Positions 44,323-54,836 of a stretch of 64,000 nucleotides of DNA are shown piece after piece. Position 1 is the stretch's first letter. Each line of letters opens with the position of its first letter. The position numbers were made by a program, and so were the translations under genes. This stretch comes from Azospirillum sp. B510 (lineage in GTDB: Bacteria > Pseudomonadota > Alphaproteobacteria > Azospirillales > Azospirillaceae), in NCBI RefSeq assembly GCF_000010725.1, contig NC_013856.1:248001-312000 (forward strand), given 5' to 3'. Below the pieces are notes generated by a model. It saw only the letters and a list, made by a program, of their open reading frames with translations, searched no databases and was not told the origin of the DNA.

Positions 44323-45024
44323 TCACTCCGTCCCGGTCCTGAACCGGTATCCCACCCCCGGCTCGGTGACGATCAGGACCGGCAAATTGGGGTCGTCCTC
44401 CAGCTTCTGGCGGAGCTGCTTCACATAGACCCGCAGATAGGCGGTGTCGTGCACATGCGCCGGCCCCCAGACCTCGCGCAGCAGGTCGGCGTGGGTCAGG
44501 ACATGGTCGGCATGGCGCGCCAGCATCGCCAGCAGCTCATACTCCTTGCGCGACAGATGGACCTCCGCCCCGCCGCGTTCGACGATGCGGCGGGCGAGGT
44601 CGATGACCAGCGTGCCGGCGGTGACGCTGGTCGGCGGTTCGGCATCGGCCGGGCGCTGGCGCAGCACGGCGCGCACGCGGGCCATCAGCTCGCCGACGCC
44701 GAAGGGCTTGACCACGTAATCGACGGCGCCGCGGTCCAGCGCCTCCACCTTGTCATACTCCTGGGCGCGCACCGACAGCACGATGATCGGCACCGGCGCG
44801 GTCCGGTGGATCGCGCTGATCACCTCCTGCCCGTCGAGATCGGGCAGGCCGAGGTCGAGGATCACCAGATCCGGCCGCCGCTCCGCGCAGGCCCCGATCC
44901 CGTCGCGCCCGTTCTCCGCCTCCACCACCTCGTAGCCGTTGGCCGACAGGCTGATGCGCAGGAACTTGCGGATCTGCGGTTCGTCGTCAACGACCAGAAT
45001 CCGGGGTACCTGAATCCTCGCCAC
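44323..45024 (-). CDS. kdpE: KdpE response regulator
   Basis: A 233-aa OmpR-type regulator. The receiver domain has VVDDEPQ and phosphoacceptor D57 (VILDLGLPDLDG), and Lys in DYVVKPFGVGEL. The winged helix ends YLRVYVKQLRQKLEDDPNLP … EPGVGYRF. The start was set at GTG 45024 (GAGGGAG upstream), overlapping kdpD by 38 bp. It activates kdpFABC when K+ is scarce; a matching binding site is at 52583-52599. Confidence 0.92.
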   Translation of the reverse strand: MARIQVPRILVVDDEPQIRKFLRISLSANGYEVVEAENGRDGIGACAERRPDLVILDLGLPDLDGQEVISAIHRTAPVPIIVLSVRAQEYDKVEALDRGAVDYVVKPFGVGELMARVRAVLRQRPADAEPPTSVTAGTLVIDLARRIVERGGAEVHLSRKEYELLAMLARHADHVLTHADLLREVWGPAHVHDTAYLRVYVKQLRQKLEDDPNLPVLIVTEPGVGYRFRTGTE

Positions 45025-47725
45025 GCGCGCTGTCTCCCTCGATGTCGGCGATCTCCGGCCCGGCCGGCACCGGCAGCAGGATGGCGATGCAGGTGCCGAC
45101 GCCGTGGCGACCGGGCAAAGCCCGGATGGTGCCGCCGTGCGCCTCCACGATACCACGGCAGATGGCGAGGCCAAGCCCGGTTCCCGCCGTCTGGGCGTCG
45201 CCGGCCTCCACCCGGTAGAACATGTCGAAGATCCGTTCGCGGTCGGCCTCGGGGATGCCCGCCCCCTGGTCGCACAGCTCGATCAGCACCTCGCCGCCGG
45301 CGCGGCTGGCCTGGAGGAGGATGGGGCTGCCGTCGGGCGAGTATTTGCAGGCATTGTCGATCAGGTTGAAGAACACCTGTCCGGTCAGCACCGGGTCGAG
45401 CCGCAGCAGCGGCAGGCCCGGCTCAAGCTCCAGCCGCACCGGGCGGTCCCCCAGCATCCGCTTCGCCCGCTCCAGCGCCGCCCCGATCACGTCGGCCAGA
45501 TCGACCCAGTCGGTGCGCGGCTTCAGCGCGCCCGAGCCGATCCGCGTCATGTCCAGCAGGTTCTGCACGAAGCGGTTCAGCCGTTCCGCCTCCTCCTGGA
45601 TGGTCTGGACCAGCTCCATCCGTTCCGGCGGCGCCAGCGTCTCGCCATAGCTGGTGAGGCTGGACGAGGCCCCCAGGATGGAGACCAGCGGCGTTCGCAG
45701 GTCATGCGACAGCGAGGACAGCAGGGCCGAGCGCAGCCGCTCGGTCTCGGCGGCGACGCGCGCCGTCTCGATGTCGGCGACCAGCGCCGTGCGTTCGATG
45801 GCGACCGCCGCCTGATCGGCCAGCGTGTCGAGCAGCCGGCCCTGCTCCGGCGACAGCAGCTGCTGCTCCCCCGTCATCTGGACGCCCAGCACGCCCATCG
45901 GCCCGCGTCCGGTCCGCAGCGGCAGGAACAGCCAGTCGGCGGCGGGCAGGGTGGTGGAGCCGCGGCCGGCGGTCTTGCCGTTTTCCCAGGACCAGCGCGC
46001 CGCCGCCATCGACTTCTCGTCCAGCGTGTCCTCCGGCGGGTAGCCGGCGGCGACCTCCAGCCGGCCCTCGCGCGGCAGCAGCACCAGCGAATGGCCGTTC
46101 ATGGTGGAGGCGACGTGATGGACCACCGCCCACAGCACGTCATCCAGCCCGACCGCCGCCGAGATGCGGCGGTTGAAGTCGTAGAGGTTGGCGGTGCGGC
46201 GGGCGCTGAGCCGGGTCGTCTCCACCTGGGCGCGGACGCGGGCGGCCAGGTTGGAGGTGATGACCGCCGCCACCAGGAAGAAGAACACCGTCATGATGTT
46301 CTGCGCGTCGGTGATGGCGAAGGTGTATTTCGGCTCGGTGAACAGGAAGTTGAAGGTCAGGAAGCTCAGCACCGAGGCGTAGATCGACGGCGCCAGCCCG
46401 TGGCGGATCGCCACCAGCAGCACGCCGACCAGATAGGCGACCGAGATGTTGGGCAGCGGCAGCCAGACGTCGATCGCCAGCCCGATCGCCGTCGCCGACG
46501 CGACGGTCAGCGTCGCCACCACATAGGCCAGCCAGTCGAAGACGACCGACGGCGCCCGGGTCTCCAGGCTGCGCGCCGGCCGCTCGTCCTCGCCCGCCAC
46601 GACCAGAACATCGAAATCCTCGTTGCGGGCCAGCAGGTCGGTGGTCACCGACTGGTGCAGCGCCCGCAGCCGGCGCCGGGGATGGGCGCGGCCGACGATG
46701 ATCTGGCTGACGTTGCGGGCGCGGGCGAAGGCCAGGATCTCCGCCGCCGCCCGCTCGCCCGGCACCACCGCGGTCTCGCCGCCAAGCTGCGCGGCCAGCC
46801 GCAGCGCCTGGGCGATGCCGTCCTTATCCTCCTCCGACAGCGCATGGTTGCGGTGGGTGTCGACATACAGCACCACCCAGGGCGCGTCGCGCCGTTCCGC
46901 CGCCCGCTTGGCGGTGCGCACCAGCCGCAGGGCCTGCGGCCCGTCGCCGATGCAGACCAGGATGCGTTCGCGCGTCGGCCAGGGGCCGGCGATGGCGTGG
47001 GCGCGCATGTAGCGCAGCATCTGCGCGTCCACCCGCTCCGCCGCCTGCCGCAGCGCCATCTCGCGCAGCGCGGTCAGCGTGCCGGCGGAGAAGAAATGGT
47101 CGGCCGCCCGCTTGGCCTGCTCGGGCACATAGACCTTGCCCTCCTGCAGGCGCCGGATCAGCTCCTGCGGCGGCAGGTCGATCAGCGCGATCTCGTCGGC
47201 CCGGTGCAGGACGCTGTCGGGCAGCGTCTCGCGCACCTTGATCCCGGCGATCCGCTCGACGACGTCGTTCAGGCTTTCCAGATGCTGGACGTTGAGCGTC
47301 GAGCAGACGTCGATGCCGGCGTCGAGGATCTCCTCGACATCCTGCCAGCGCTTGAGGTGGCGGCTGCCGGGAATGTTGGTGTGGGCCAGCTCGTCCACCA
47401 GCACCAGCCTCGGCCGGCGGGCCAGGATGGCGTCCAGGTCCATCTCCTGGAAGGGCCGCCCGCGATAGTCGATCCGCCGCCGCGGCAGGATGTCCAGCCC
47501 GTCCAGCAGGGCTTCGGTGTCGTGGCGCCCGTGGGTCTCGACCACGCCGACCACCAGATCGGTGCCGTCGCGCCGCCGGGCGTGGGCGTCCTCCAGCATC
47601 GCGTAGGTCTTGCCGACGCCGGGGGCCGCCCCCAGGAAGATCTTCAGCCGCCCGCGCCGCTCGCGGTTCGCCTCCTCCAGCAGGGCGTCGGGCGAGGGGC
47701 GCTCGTCGCTGTCCGGTTCGGCCAT
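44987..47725 (-). CDS. kdpD: KdpD sensor histidine kinase
   Basis: A 912-aa membrane sensor. The N-terminal KdpD domain has Walker A GAAPGVGKT (residues 32-40). A USP-like domain follows (ILVCIGDGPQALRLVRTAKR…). Four membrane segments lie near residues 405-505 (TLTVASATAIGLAIDVW; VAYLVGVLLVAIRHGLA). Next come a GAF domain, the HisKA box LLSSLSHDLRTPLVSILGAS with the phosphorylated His, and an HATPase domain (NLIDNACKYSP; GTGLGLAICRGIVEAHGG). It senses low K+ and phosphorylates KdpE. It starts 123 bp after kdpC and probably belongs to the same transcript. Confidence 0.95.
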   Translation of the reverse strand: MAEPDSDERPSPDALLEEANRERRGRLKIFLGAAPGVGKTYAMLEDAHARRRDGTDLVVGVVETHGRHDTEALLDGLDILPRRRIDYRGRPFQEMDLDAILARRPRLVLVDELAHTNIPGSRHLKRWQDVEEILDAGIDVCSTLNVQHLESLNDVVERIAGIKVRETLPDSVLHRADEIALIDLPPQELIRRLQEGKVYVPEQAKRAADHFFSAGTLTALREMALRQAAERVDAQMLRYMRAHAIAGPWPTRERILVCIGDGPQALRLVRTAKRAAERRDAPWVVLYVDTHRNHALSEEDKDGIAQALRLAAQLGGETAVVPGERAAAEILAFARARNVSQIIVGRAHPRRRLRALHQSVTTDLLARNEDFDVLVVAGEDERPARSLETRAPSVVFDWLAYVVATLTVASATAIGLAIDVWLPLPNISVAYLVGVLLVAIRHGLAPSIYASVLSFLTFNFLFTEPKYTFAITDAQNIMTVFFFLVAAVITSNLAARVRAQVETTRLSARRTANLYDFNRRISAAVGLDDVLWAVVHHVASTMNGHSLVLLPREGRLEVAAGYPPEDTLDEKSMAAARWSWENGKTAGRGSTTLPAADWLFLPLRTGRGPMGVLGVQMTGEQQLLSPEQGRLLDTLADQAAVAIERTALVADIETARVAAETERLRSALLSSLSHDLRTPLVSILGASSSLTSYGETLAPPERMELVQTIQEEAERLNRFVQNLLDMTRIGSGALKPRTDWVDLADVIGAALERAKRMLGDRPVRLELEPGLPLLRLDPVLTGQVFFNLIDNACKYSPDGSPILLQASRAGGEVLIELCDQGAGIPEADRERIFDMFYRVEAGDAQTAGTGLGLAICRGIVEAHGGTIRALPGRHGVGTCIAILLPVPAGPEIADIEGDSARGEDSGTPDSGR

Positions 47726-47807
47726 CAGTCCATGATCCCGGCAGTGCTGGACATCGTCATCCTTCCTCTCCCCCGGAGCGGCGCAGCGTGACCGCGCCGC
47801 CCCCTGG

Positions 47808-47833
47808 CGTCAACAGGCGTCGTCAACAGGCGT
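47808..47833. repeat. 13-bp tandem repeat between kdpC and kdpD
   Basis: CGTCAACAGGCGT is present twice head to tail, and a related GCGTCAACGGGCG follows at the kdpC end. On the minus strand this places TTGACG hexamers at regular spacing just upstream of kdpD, which could act as a weak internal promoter. Confidence 0.5.
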
Positions 47834-47848
47834 CGTCGGCGGTGGGCG

Positions 47849-48430
47849 TCAACGGGCGACCGGCAGCTTCTCGTCCAGGGCCAGATTCAGCAGCAGCACA
47901 TTCACCCGCGGATCGCCGAACAGGCCGAGCTGCCGGCCCTCGGTGAATTGCGCCACCAGGGCGCGGACCCGGTCGGCCGGAACGTTGCGGGCCTTGGCGA
48001 CGCGCTCCACCTGGAAGGCGGCGCCGTCGGGCGAGATGTGCGGGTCGAGGCCGCTGCCCGACGCGGTGGCGAGATCGGCCGGGATCGGGCCCTGCGCGTC
48101 GGGGTTCTCCGCCCGCAGCTCCGCCGCGGTCTTGCCGAGCGCCTCGACCAGTGGCTTGTTGATCGCGCCGAGATTGGTGGCGCCGCTGTTGGTGGCGTCA
48201 TAGCCCTTGCCGGCGGCGGAGGGGCGCGGGTGGAAATAGGCCGCCCCGCTGAAGGGCTGGCCGATCAGCGCCGAGCCGACCACCGTGCCGTTGCGCTCGA
48301 TCAGGCTGCCGGCGGCCTGGGACGGAAACAGCGCCTTGGCGGCCCCGGTGACCGCCAGCGGGTAGAGAAGGCCCGTCAGCACCGTCATGACGATGATGAG
48401 GACGAGGGCGGGGCGAAGTTCCCGGATCAT
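47849..48430 (-). CDS. kdpC: KdpC, K+-transporting ATPase subunit C
   Basis: A 193-aa subunit. It has one N-terminal membrane anchor (LRPALVLIIVMTVLTGLLYPLAVTG) and a periplasmic domain with GSALIGQPFSGAAYFHPRPSAAG, ATSGSGLDPHISPDGA and the C-terminal NVLLLNLALDEK. The ATG at 48430 was preferred because the longer frame opens with TTG inside the GAGGAG site. It stabilises the KdpA-KdpB complex. Confidence 0.94.
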   Translation of the reverse strand: MIRELRPALVLIIVMTVLTGLLYPLAVTGAAKALFPSQAAGSLIERNGTVVGSALIGQPFSGAAYFHPRPSAAGKGYDATNSGATNLGAINKPLVEALGKTAAELRAENPDAQGPIPADLATASGSGLDPHISPDGAAFQVERVAKARNVPADRVRALVAQFTEGRQLGLFGDPRVNVLLLNLALDEKLPVAR

Positions 48431-48443
48431 GCGATGAGGCTCC

Positions 48444-50576
<2,133 letters not shown>

Positions 50577-50587
50577 CGGTGGCATCC

Positions 50588-52297
50588 TCAGAAGAAGGTC
50601 CCGGTGCCGAGCATCAGATGCTCGACGATCGGTCCCAGCGCGAGCGCCGGGAAGAAGGTCAGCCCGCCGACGATCAGCACGATGCCGACCAGCAGGCCGA
50701 TGAACAGGCCGCCATGCGTCGGGAAGGTCCCGGCGGAGGCGGGAACCGCCCGCTTGGCGGCCAGGCCGCCGGCGATCGCCAGCACCGGCAGGATCACCAG
50801 GAAGCGGCCGAGCAGCATGGCGAGCGCGATGGTGGTGTTGTGGTACAGGCTGTTGGCGGCGAAGCCGGCGAAGGCGGAGCCGTTGTTGCCGGTGGCGGAG
50901 CTGTAGGCGTAGAGCACCTCGCTCAGCCCATGCGGGCCGGGATCCTGGATGCCGGCCAGCCCGGCGGGCAGCACCAGCGTCAGCGCCGAGAAGCCGAGAA
51001 CGCCCAGCGGCAGCGTCAGGGTGGCGATCATCGCCAGCTTGATCTCCTTCGCCTCGATCTTCTTGCCGAGATATTCCGGCGTGCGGCCGACCATCAGCCC
51101 GGCGATGAAGACGGCGAGGACGACGAAGATCAGCATGCCGTAGAGCCCGGCCCCGACGCCGCCGAACACCACCTCGCCCAGCATGATGTTGACCATCGGG
51201 ATCATGCCGCCCAGCGGCATGAAGCTGTCATGCATGGCGTTGACCGACCCGTTGGAGGCGGCGGTGGTCGCCACCGCCCACAGCGCCGAATTGATGATGC
51301 CGAAGCGGACCTCCTTGCCCTCCATGTTGCCGGCGGCGGGGTCGAGCCCGGCGGCGATGGCGGCGGGGTTGGCCTGCAATTCGGCCCAGCAGGCGACGCC
51401 GAGCCCGGCGAGGAACAGGATGCCCATGGCGGCGAAGATGGCCCAGCCCTGGCGCCGGTCGCCGACCATCCGGCCGAAGGTATCGGTCAGTCCGGCGGCC
51501 AGCATCAGCAGGAAGACCATCTCGACGAAATTCGCCAGCGGCGTCGGGTTCTCATACGGGTGGGCGGAATTGACGGAGAAGAAGCCGCCGCCGTTGGAGC
51601 CCAGCTGCTTGATCGCCTCCTGCGAGGCGACGGGACCCTGGGCGATCACCTGCTGGCCGCCCTCCACCGTGGTGGCGACGGCGTAGCTGTCGAGATTCTG
51701 CGGCACGCCCTGGCTGACCAGGAACAGCGCGGTGACGATGCTGAGCGGCAGCAGCACATAGAGCGTCGCCCGCGTCATATCGACATAGAAGTTGCCGACG
51801 GTGCGGGCCGACCGCCGGACGAAGCCGCGGATCAGCGCCACCAGCACGGCGATGCCGGTGGCCGCCGACACGAAATTCTGGACGGTCAGCCCGGCCATCT
51901 GGCTCAGGTAGCTCAGCGTGCTCTCGCCGCCATAGGCCTGCCAGTTGGTGTTGCTCATGAAGCTGACGGCGGTGTTGAAGGCGAGATCCGGCGACACCGG
52001 CGCCATCCCGGCCGGGTTCAGCGGCAGCCAGGACTGCGCGCGCAGCAGCGCATAGAGCAGCAGGAAGCCCAGCAGGTTGAAGGCCAGCATGGCCAGGGCG
52101 TAGGCCGTCCAATGCTGTTCCTGGTCGGCACGGATGCCGCACAGCCGGTAGATGCCCCGCTCGACGGGACCGAGCAGGCGGTCGAGCGGCACGCGCTCGC
52201 CGGTGAAGACGCGGGCCATATAGCCCCCGGCCAGCGGCGTGAGCGCGACCAGCAGGACACAGAAGACGATGATCTGGAGACTGTCCGCGGCGTTCAT
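50588..52297 (-). CDS. kdpA: KdpA, K+ channel-like subunit
   Basis: A 569-aa membrane protein with about ten hydrophobic segments. Selectivity-filter-type motifs are seen in NTNWQAYGGE, LGSNGGGFFSVNSAHPYENP and SSATGNNGSAFAGF. It binds and conducts K+ within KdpFABC. The start ATG at 52297 lies 12 bp after the kdpF stop with AGGAGGAG in between. Confidence 0.95.
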   Translation of the reverse strand: MNAADSLQIIVFCVLLVALTPLAGGYMARVFTGERVPLDRLLGPVERGIYRLCGIRADQEQHWTAYALAMLAFNLLGFLLLYALLRAQSWLPLNPAGMAPVSPDLAFNTAVSFMSNTNWQAYGGESTLSYLSQMAGLTVQNFVSAATGIAVLVALIRGFVRRSARTVGNFYVDMTRATLYVLLPLSIVTALFLVSQGVPQNLDSYAVATTVEGGQQVIAQGPVASQEAIKQLGSNGGGFFSVNSAHPYENPTPLANFVEMVFLLMLAAGLTDTFGRMVGDRRQGWAIFAAMGILFLAGLGVACWAELQANPAAIAAGLDPAAGNMEGKEVRFGIINSALWAVATTAASNGSVNAMHDSFMPLGGMIPMVNIMLGEVVFGGVGAGLYGMLIFVVLAVFIAGLMVGRTPEYLGKKIEAKEIKLAMIATLTLPLGVLGFSALTLVLPAGLAGIQDPGPHGLSEVLYAYSSATGNNGSAFAGFAANSLYHNTTIALAMLLGRFLVILPVLAIAGGLAAKRAVPASAGTFPTHGGLFIGLLVGIVLIVGGLTFFPALALGPIVEHLMLGTGTFF

Positions 52298-52309
52298 GGG
52301 AACTCCTCC

Positions 52310-52399
52310 TCAGAACCGCTCGGGACGGATGAGGGCATAGCCGAGGTAGCCGAGCAGCCCCACGGCCACCAGCCCGCCCAGGATGAGATCGACGGTCAT
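52310..52399 (-). CDS. kdpF: KdpF small membrane subunit
   Basis: A 29-aa single-pass peptide beginning MTVDLILGGLVAVGLLGYLG and ending ALIRPERF. This is the standard KdpF pattern (…YL…AL..PE.F). It stabilises KdpFABC in the membrane. The start ATG at 52399 follows GGAAAGG. Confidence 0.93.
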   Translation of the reverse strand: MTVDLILGGLVAVGLLGYLGYALIRPERF

Positions 52400-52418
52400 G
52401 GTCGGTCGCCTTTCCCGG

Positions 52419-52502
52419 TCACAGCCGGTCGAAGGCGCGGACGGCGAGGGCGCTCAGCGCGAAGAACGCCAGCCCCACCGCCAGAAACAGGATATCGAGC
52501 AC
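52419..52502 (-). CDS. Small hydrophobic ORF preceding kdpF
   Basis: A 27-aa peptide (GTG start; MLDILFLAVGLAFFALSALA…, ending VRAFDRL) behind a GGGAGG site, 19 bp before kdpF. It has one membrane segment and an Arg/Asp-rich C-terminus. Similar short ORFs ending in a …DRL/ERL tail occur ahead of kdpF in other alphaproteobacteria as far as I recall; they have no assigned function. It may be a second small regulatory subunit of the pump. Confidence 0.65.
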   Translation of the reverse strand: MLDILFLAVGLAFFALSALAVRAFDRL

Positions 52503-52582
52503 GCGAGGGTCCTCCCTTGTTGCGCGTGCCCCTTCAATTGCGCGGATCGTCGTAAAGGGTCGATGCGGATTTCCGCGTCCGG

Positions 52583-52599
52583 CATAAAGAAGCCATAAA
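52583..52599 (-). promoter_or_regulatory. Predicted KdpE-binding site
   Basis: On the minus strand TTTATGGCTTCTTTATG holds two TTTATG units 11 bp apart. The E. coli KdpE site (TTTATACTTTTTTTACA) has the same two-unit layout and spacing. It lies about 80 bp before the first small ORF of the kdp operon, a fitting activator position. Confidence 0.65.
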
Positions 52600-52634
52600 G
52601 AGCGGAGCGGGGAGATGGCATTCGGCGACGATCG

Positions 52635-52657
52635 CCCTCTCCCAGGGCGGGAGAGGG
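52635..52657. repeat. Inverted repeat CCCTCTCCC/GGGAGAGGG
   Basis: A perfect 9-bp stem around AGGGC. This kind of CCCTCTCCC hairpin is a common dispersed intergenic repeat in such genomes; a related one is at 61333-61369. The remaining gap 52503-52828 otherwise holds the KdpE site and a short receiver-domain remnant. Confidence 0.55.
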
Positions 52658-52722
52658 AGTGGAATGCGATCACCCCGTGGAGAGGAGGCCGGCGGCTTGA
52701 CCGGATGTGCCGGAATGGTTAG

Positions 52723-52809
52723 ACAGCGACCCTGCCCAAGCCGATCAAGCCCAAGGAACTCCAGGCCGCCGTCGCCCGTTTCCGTCCCGGCTGGTCCCGG
52801 ATCGCCTGA
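52723..52809 (+). pseudogene. Receiver-domain C-terminal remnant
   Basis: After a stop at 52720-52722 the plus frame reads TLPKPIKPKELQAAVARFRP and ends at 52809. The KPIKPKELQAAV stretch is typical of the end of a response-regulator receiver domain. Nothing else of the gene is present, so this is a fossil tail, or chance resemblance. Confidence 0.35.
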
Positions 52810-52828
52810 TCGTGGAACGGATGCCGGC

Positions 52829-53305
52829 ATGGCCATGGTCTTCGCCGCGATGATCCGCCCCGCCACCTTGCTGACCATTCTGCTGCTTCCGGCCGCCGCC
52901 GGGGCGCAGGAGGTGCTGCGGACCGACCGCACCGGGCCCGGCCATCTCCGTCCACCCTTCCGCGCCTACGAGCCGCCGCCGCCCGGCCACGAGCCGCGCC
53001 TGCGCCGCACCGAAAGCCGCGCGGTCTACCGCTTGCCGCAGGGGCTGGACGGTTTCGCCACGCTGGACCAGACCCTGTCGCATCTGTGCCAGCGCGGCGC
53101 CTTCCTGCAGAAGATCGACGGTCTCTATTGGGCGGCGACGCCGGACTACCGCTATGGCGTCGCCTTTTCCGGCGGCGCCAACCTGATCGATCCGCAGAAC
53201 CGCCGCCAGTCCGGCAAGGTCTATTTCTTCCGCGACCAGGACAGCCGCTGCCGCGTCTGGATCGGTGATCAGGCGAAGCTGATGCCGCATTACATCGGCG
53301 GGTGA
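52829..53305 (+). CDS. Small exported hypothetical protein
   Basis: A 158-aa protein with a Sec signal (AAMIRPATLLTILLLPAAAG, cleavage near AGA-Q). The mature part has two cysteines (LSHLCQRGAF, DSRCRVWI) that could pair, and an ordered core (LQKIDGLYWAATPDYRYGVAF … GKVYFFRDQDSRCRVWIGDQ). In-frame ATGs at 52835 and 52850 are alternative starts. No family recognised. It stands alone between kdp and tcuA. Confidence 0.65.
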   Translation: MAMVFAAMIRPATLLTILLLPAAAGAQEVLRTDRTGPGHLRPPFRAYEPPPPGHEPRLRRTESRAVYRLPQGLDGFATLDQTLSHLCQRGAFLQKIDGLYWAATPDYRYGVAFSGGANLIDPQNRRQSGKVYFFRDQDSRCRVWIGDQAKLMPHYIGG

Positions 53306-53456
53306 TGACCGGCGGGTGATCGCGCCCGCGCGGGGGCGCCGCGCTTTGTCGCAGGCCGAGACCCTTCCCAGCGCCTGTCCTCCGGGGCTAAAGCCAGGGC
53401 TCCTTGGGCTTCGTCCGGCAGACGGGCTGTGGTCCGCTTTCCGCCGCGGCTGATCG

Positions 53457-54836
53457 ATGACCGGTGCTCCGTACGACTGTGACGTTCTGGTGGTGGGGGG
53501 CGGGAATGCCGCGCTCTGCGCCGCCATCGCGGCACGGCGGGCCGGTGCCGCCGTCCTGCTGCTGGAGGCCGCGCCCAGGACGTTGCGCGGCGGGAACGCC
53601 CGCCATTCCCGCAACATGCGCGTCATGCATGACGGGCCGACCCCGTGGGTGCGGGACCGTTACTCCGCCGCCGACTATCGGGAGGAACTGCGCCGCGTGG
53701 CGGCCGCCGCCGACGATGTGGTGACGCGCCGCTTCATCGAGGACAGCGCCGGGATCGTCGCGTGGCTGGCCGGCAATGGCGTGCGGTTCCACGACGGCGC
53801 CGACGAGCTGCTGCCCTATTCGCGCAAGACCGCCTTTTTCCTCGGCGGCGGCAAGGCGCTGGTCAATGCGCTCTACGCCACCGCCGACGGGTTGGGCGTC
53901 GGGATCCGCTATGACAGCGCCGTGGGCGCGCTGCATCCGGGGGATGGCGCGCCCGCCGTCACCGTGGCGGGAGAGGGTGGGGGGGCGCGGACGATCCGGG
54001 GGCGGGCGCTGGTCGTCGCCTCCGGCGGTTTCCAGGGCGATCCCGGCTGGCTGCGGCGGCAATGGGGCGAGGTCGCCGACCAGTTCATGATCCGCGGCAC
54101 CCCCCATGCGACCGGTGTGCCGCTGAAGGCGTTGCTGGACGAGGGGGCGGCGCCGGCGGGGCGGGCGGACCGCTGCCACATGGTGGCGGTGGATGGCCGG
54201 GCGCCACGGTTCGACGGCGGCATCGTCACCCGGCTGGACGGCATCGCCCACGGCATCGTGGTGGATCGGGACGGCCGCCGGTTCGCCGACGAGGGCGCCA
54301 GCGTCGGATCGGGACGCTACAGCGCCTGGGGCGAGCGGGTGGCGCGCTGTCCGGGCGGCGTCGCCTTCTCCGTCTTCGACGCGGTGATCGAGCGGCGGTT
54401 CCGCCCGTCCATCTTTCCGGCGATCCGGGCGGAGAGCATCGGCGGGCTGGCGCGGGCGCTCGGCATCGATCCGGCGGCGCTGGAGGCCACGGTCGCCGCC
54501 TTCAACGCCGCGATCGGCGGTGGCGGCGGTGGCGGGGAGGCGACGGCGGGGCTCGATCCGCCGAAGACGCGGCTGGCGTCGCCGCTGACGGTGCCGCCCT
54601 TCGGCGCCTATCCGCTGCGGGCCGGCGTCACCGCCACCTGCCTGGGCTTGCGGGTCGATGACCGGGCGCGGGTGCTGCGGCGCGACGGAACCGCCTTTCC
54701 GGGAATCTATGCCGCCGGGGTGGTGATGGCGCCGACCATCCTCGGCCACGGCTATCTGGCGGGGAGCGCCATGGCGGTGGGTGCCGTGTTCGGACGCATC
54801 GCCGGGCGGGAGGCGGCGGCCCATGCCCGGCACTGA
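53457..54836 (+). CDS. tcuA: FAD-dependent tricarballylate dehydrogenase TcuA
   Basis: A 459-aa flavoprotein of the fumarate reductase/succinate dehydrogenase family. The FAD motif is VLVVGGGNAALCAAIAARRAG, and the C-terminal FAD-contact segment is GIYAAGVVMAPTILGHGYLAG. NARHSRNMRVMHD and VVASGGFQGDPGWLR are typical of TcuA, which oxidises tricarballylate to cis-aconitate. Its stop lies inside the start of the electron-transfer gene (14-bp overlap), as expected for tcuAB. No tcuC transporter follows, so the citrate-like substrate must enter by another route. Confidence 0.88.
   Translation: MTGAPYDCDVLVVGGGNAALCAAIAARRAGAAVLLLEAAPRTLRGGNARHSRNMRVMHDGPTPWVRDRYSAADYREELRRVAAAADDVVTRRFIEDSAGIVAWLAGNGVRFHDGADELLPYSRKTAFFLGGGKALVNALYATADGLGVGIRYDSAVGALHPGDGAPAVTVAGEGGGARTIRGRALVVASGGFQGDPGWLRRQWGEVADQFMIRGTPHATGVPLKALLDEGAAPAGRADRCHMVAVDGRAPRFDGGIVTRLDGIAHGIVVDRDGRRFADEGASVGSGRYSAWGERVARCPGGVAFSVFDAVIERRFRPSIFPAIRAESIGGLARALGIDPAALEATVAAFNAAIGGGGGGGEATAGLDPPKTRLASPLTVPPFGAYPLRAGVTATCLGLRVDDRARVLRRDGTAFPGIYAAGVVMAPTILGHGYLAGSAMAVGAVFGRIAGREAAAHARH

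Noticed and set aside
44315..44339. Hairpin CCGGGGCGG/CCGTCCCGG between tauD and kdpE
   Set aside because: It overlaps the kdpE end, has a mismatch, and is not followed by a T-run in either direction, so a terminator call is not supported.
45104..47791. Long plus-strand open frame antisense to kdpD
   Set aside because: kdpD is complete with all domains on the other strand. The antisense frame has no start context and low-complexity composition.
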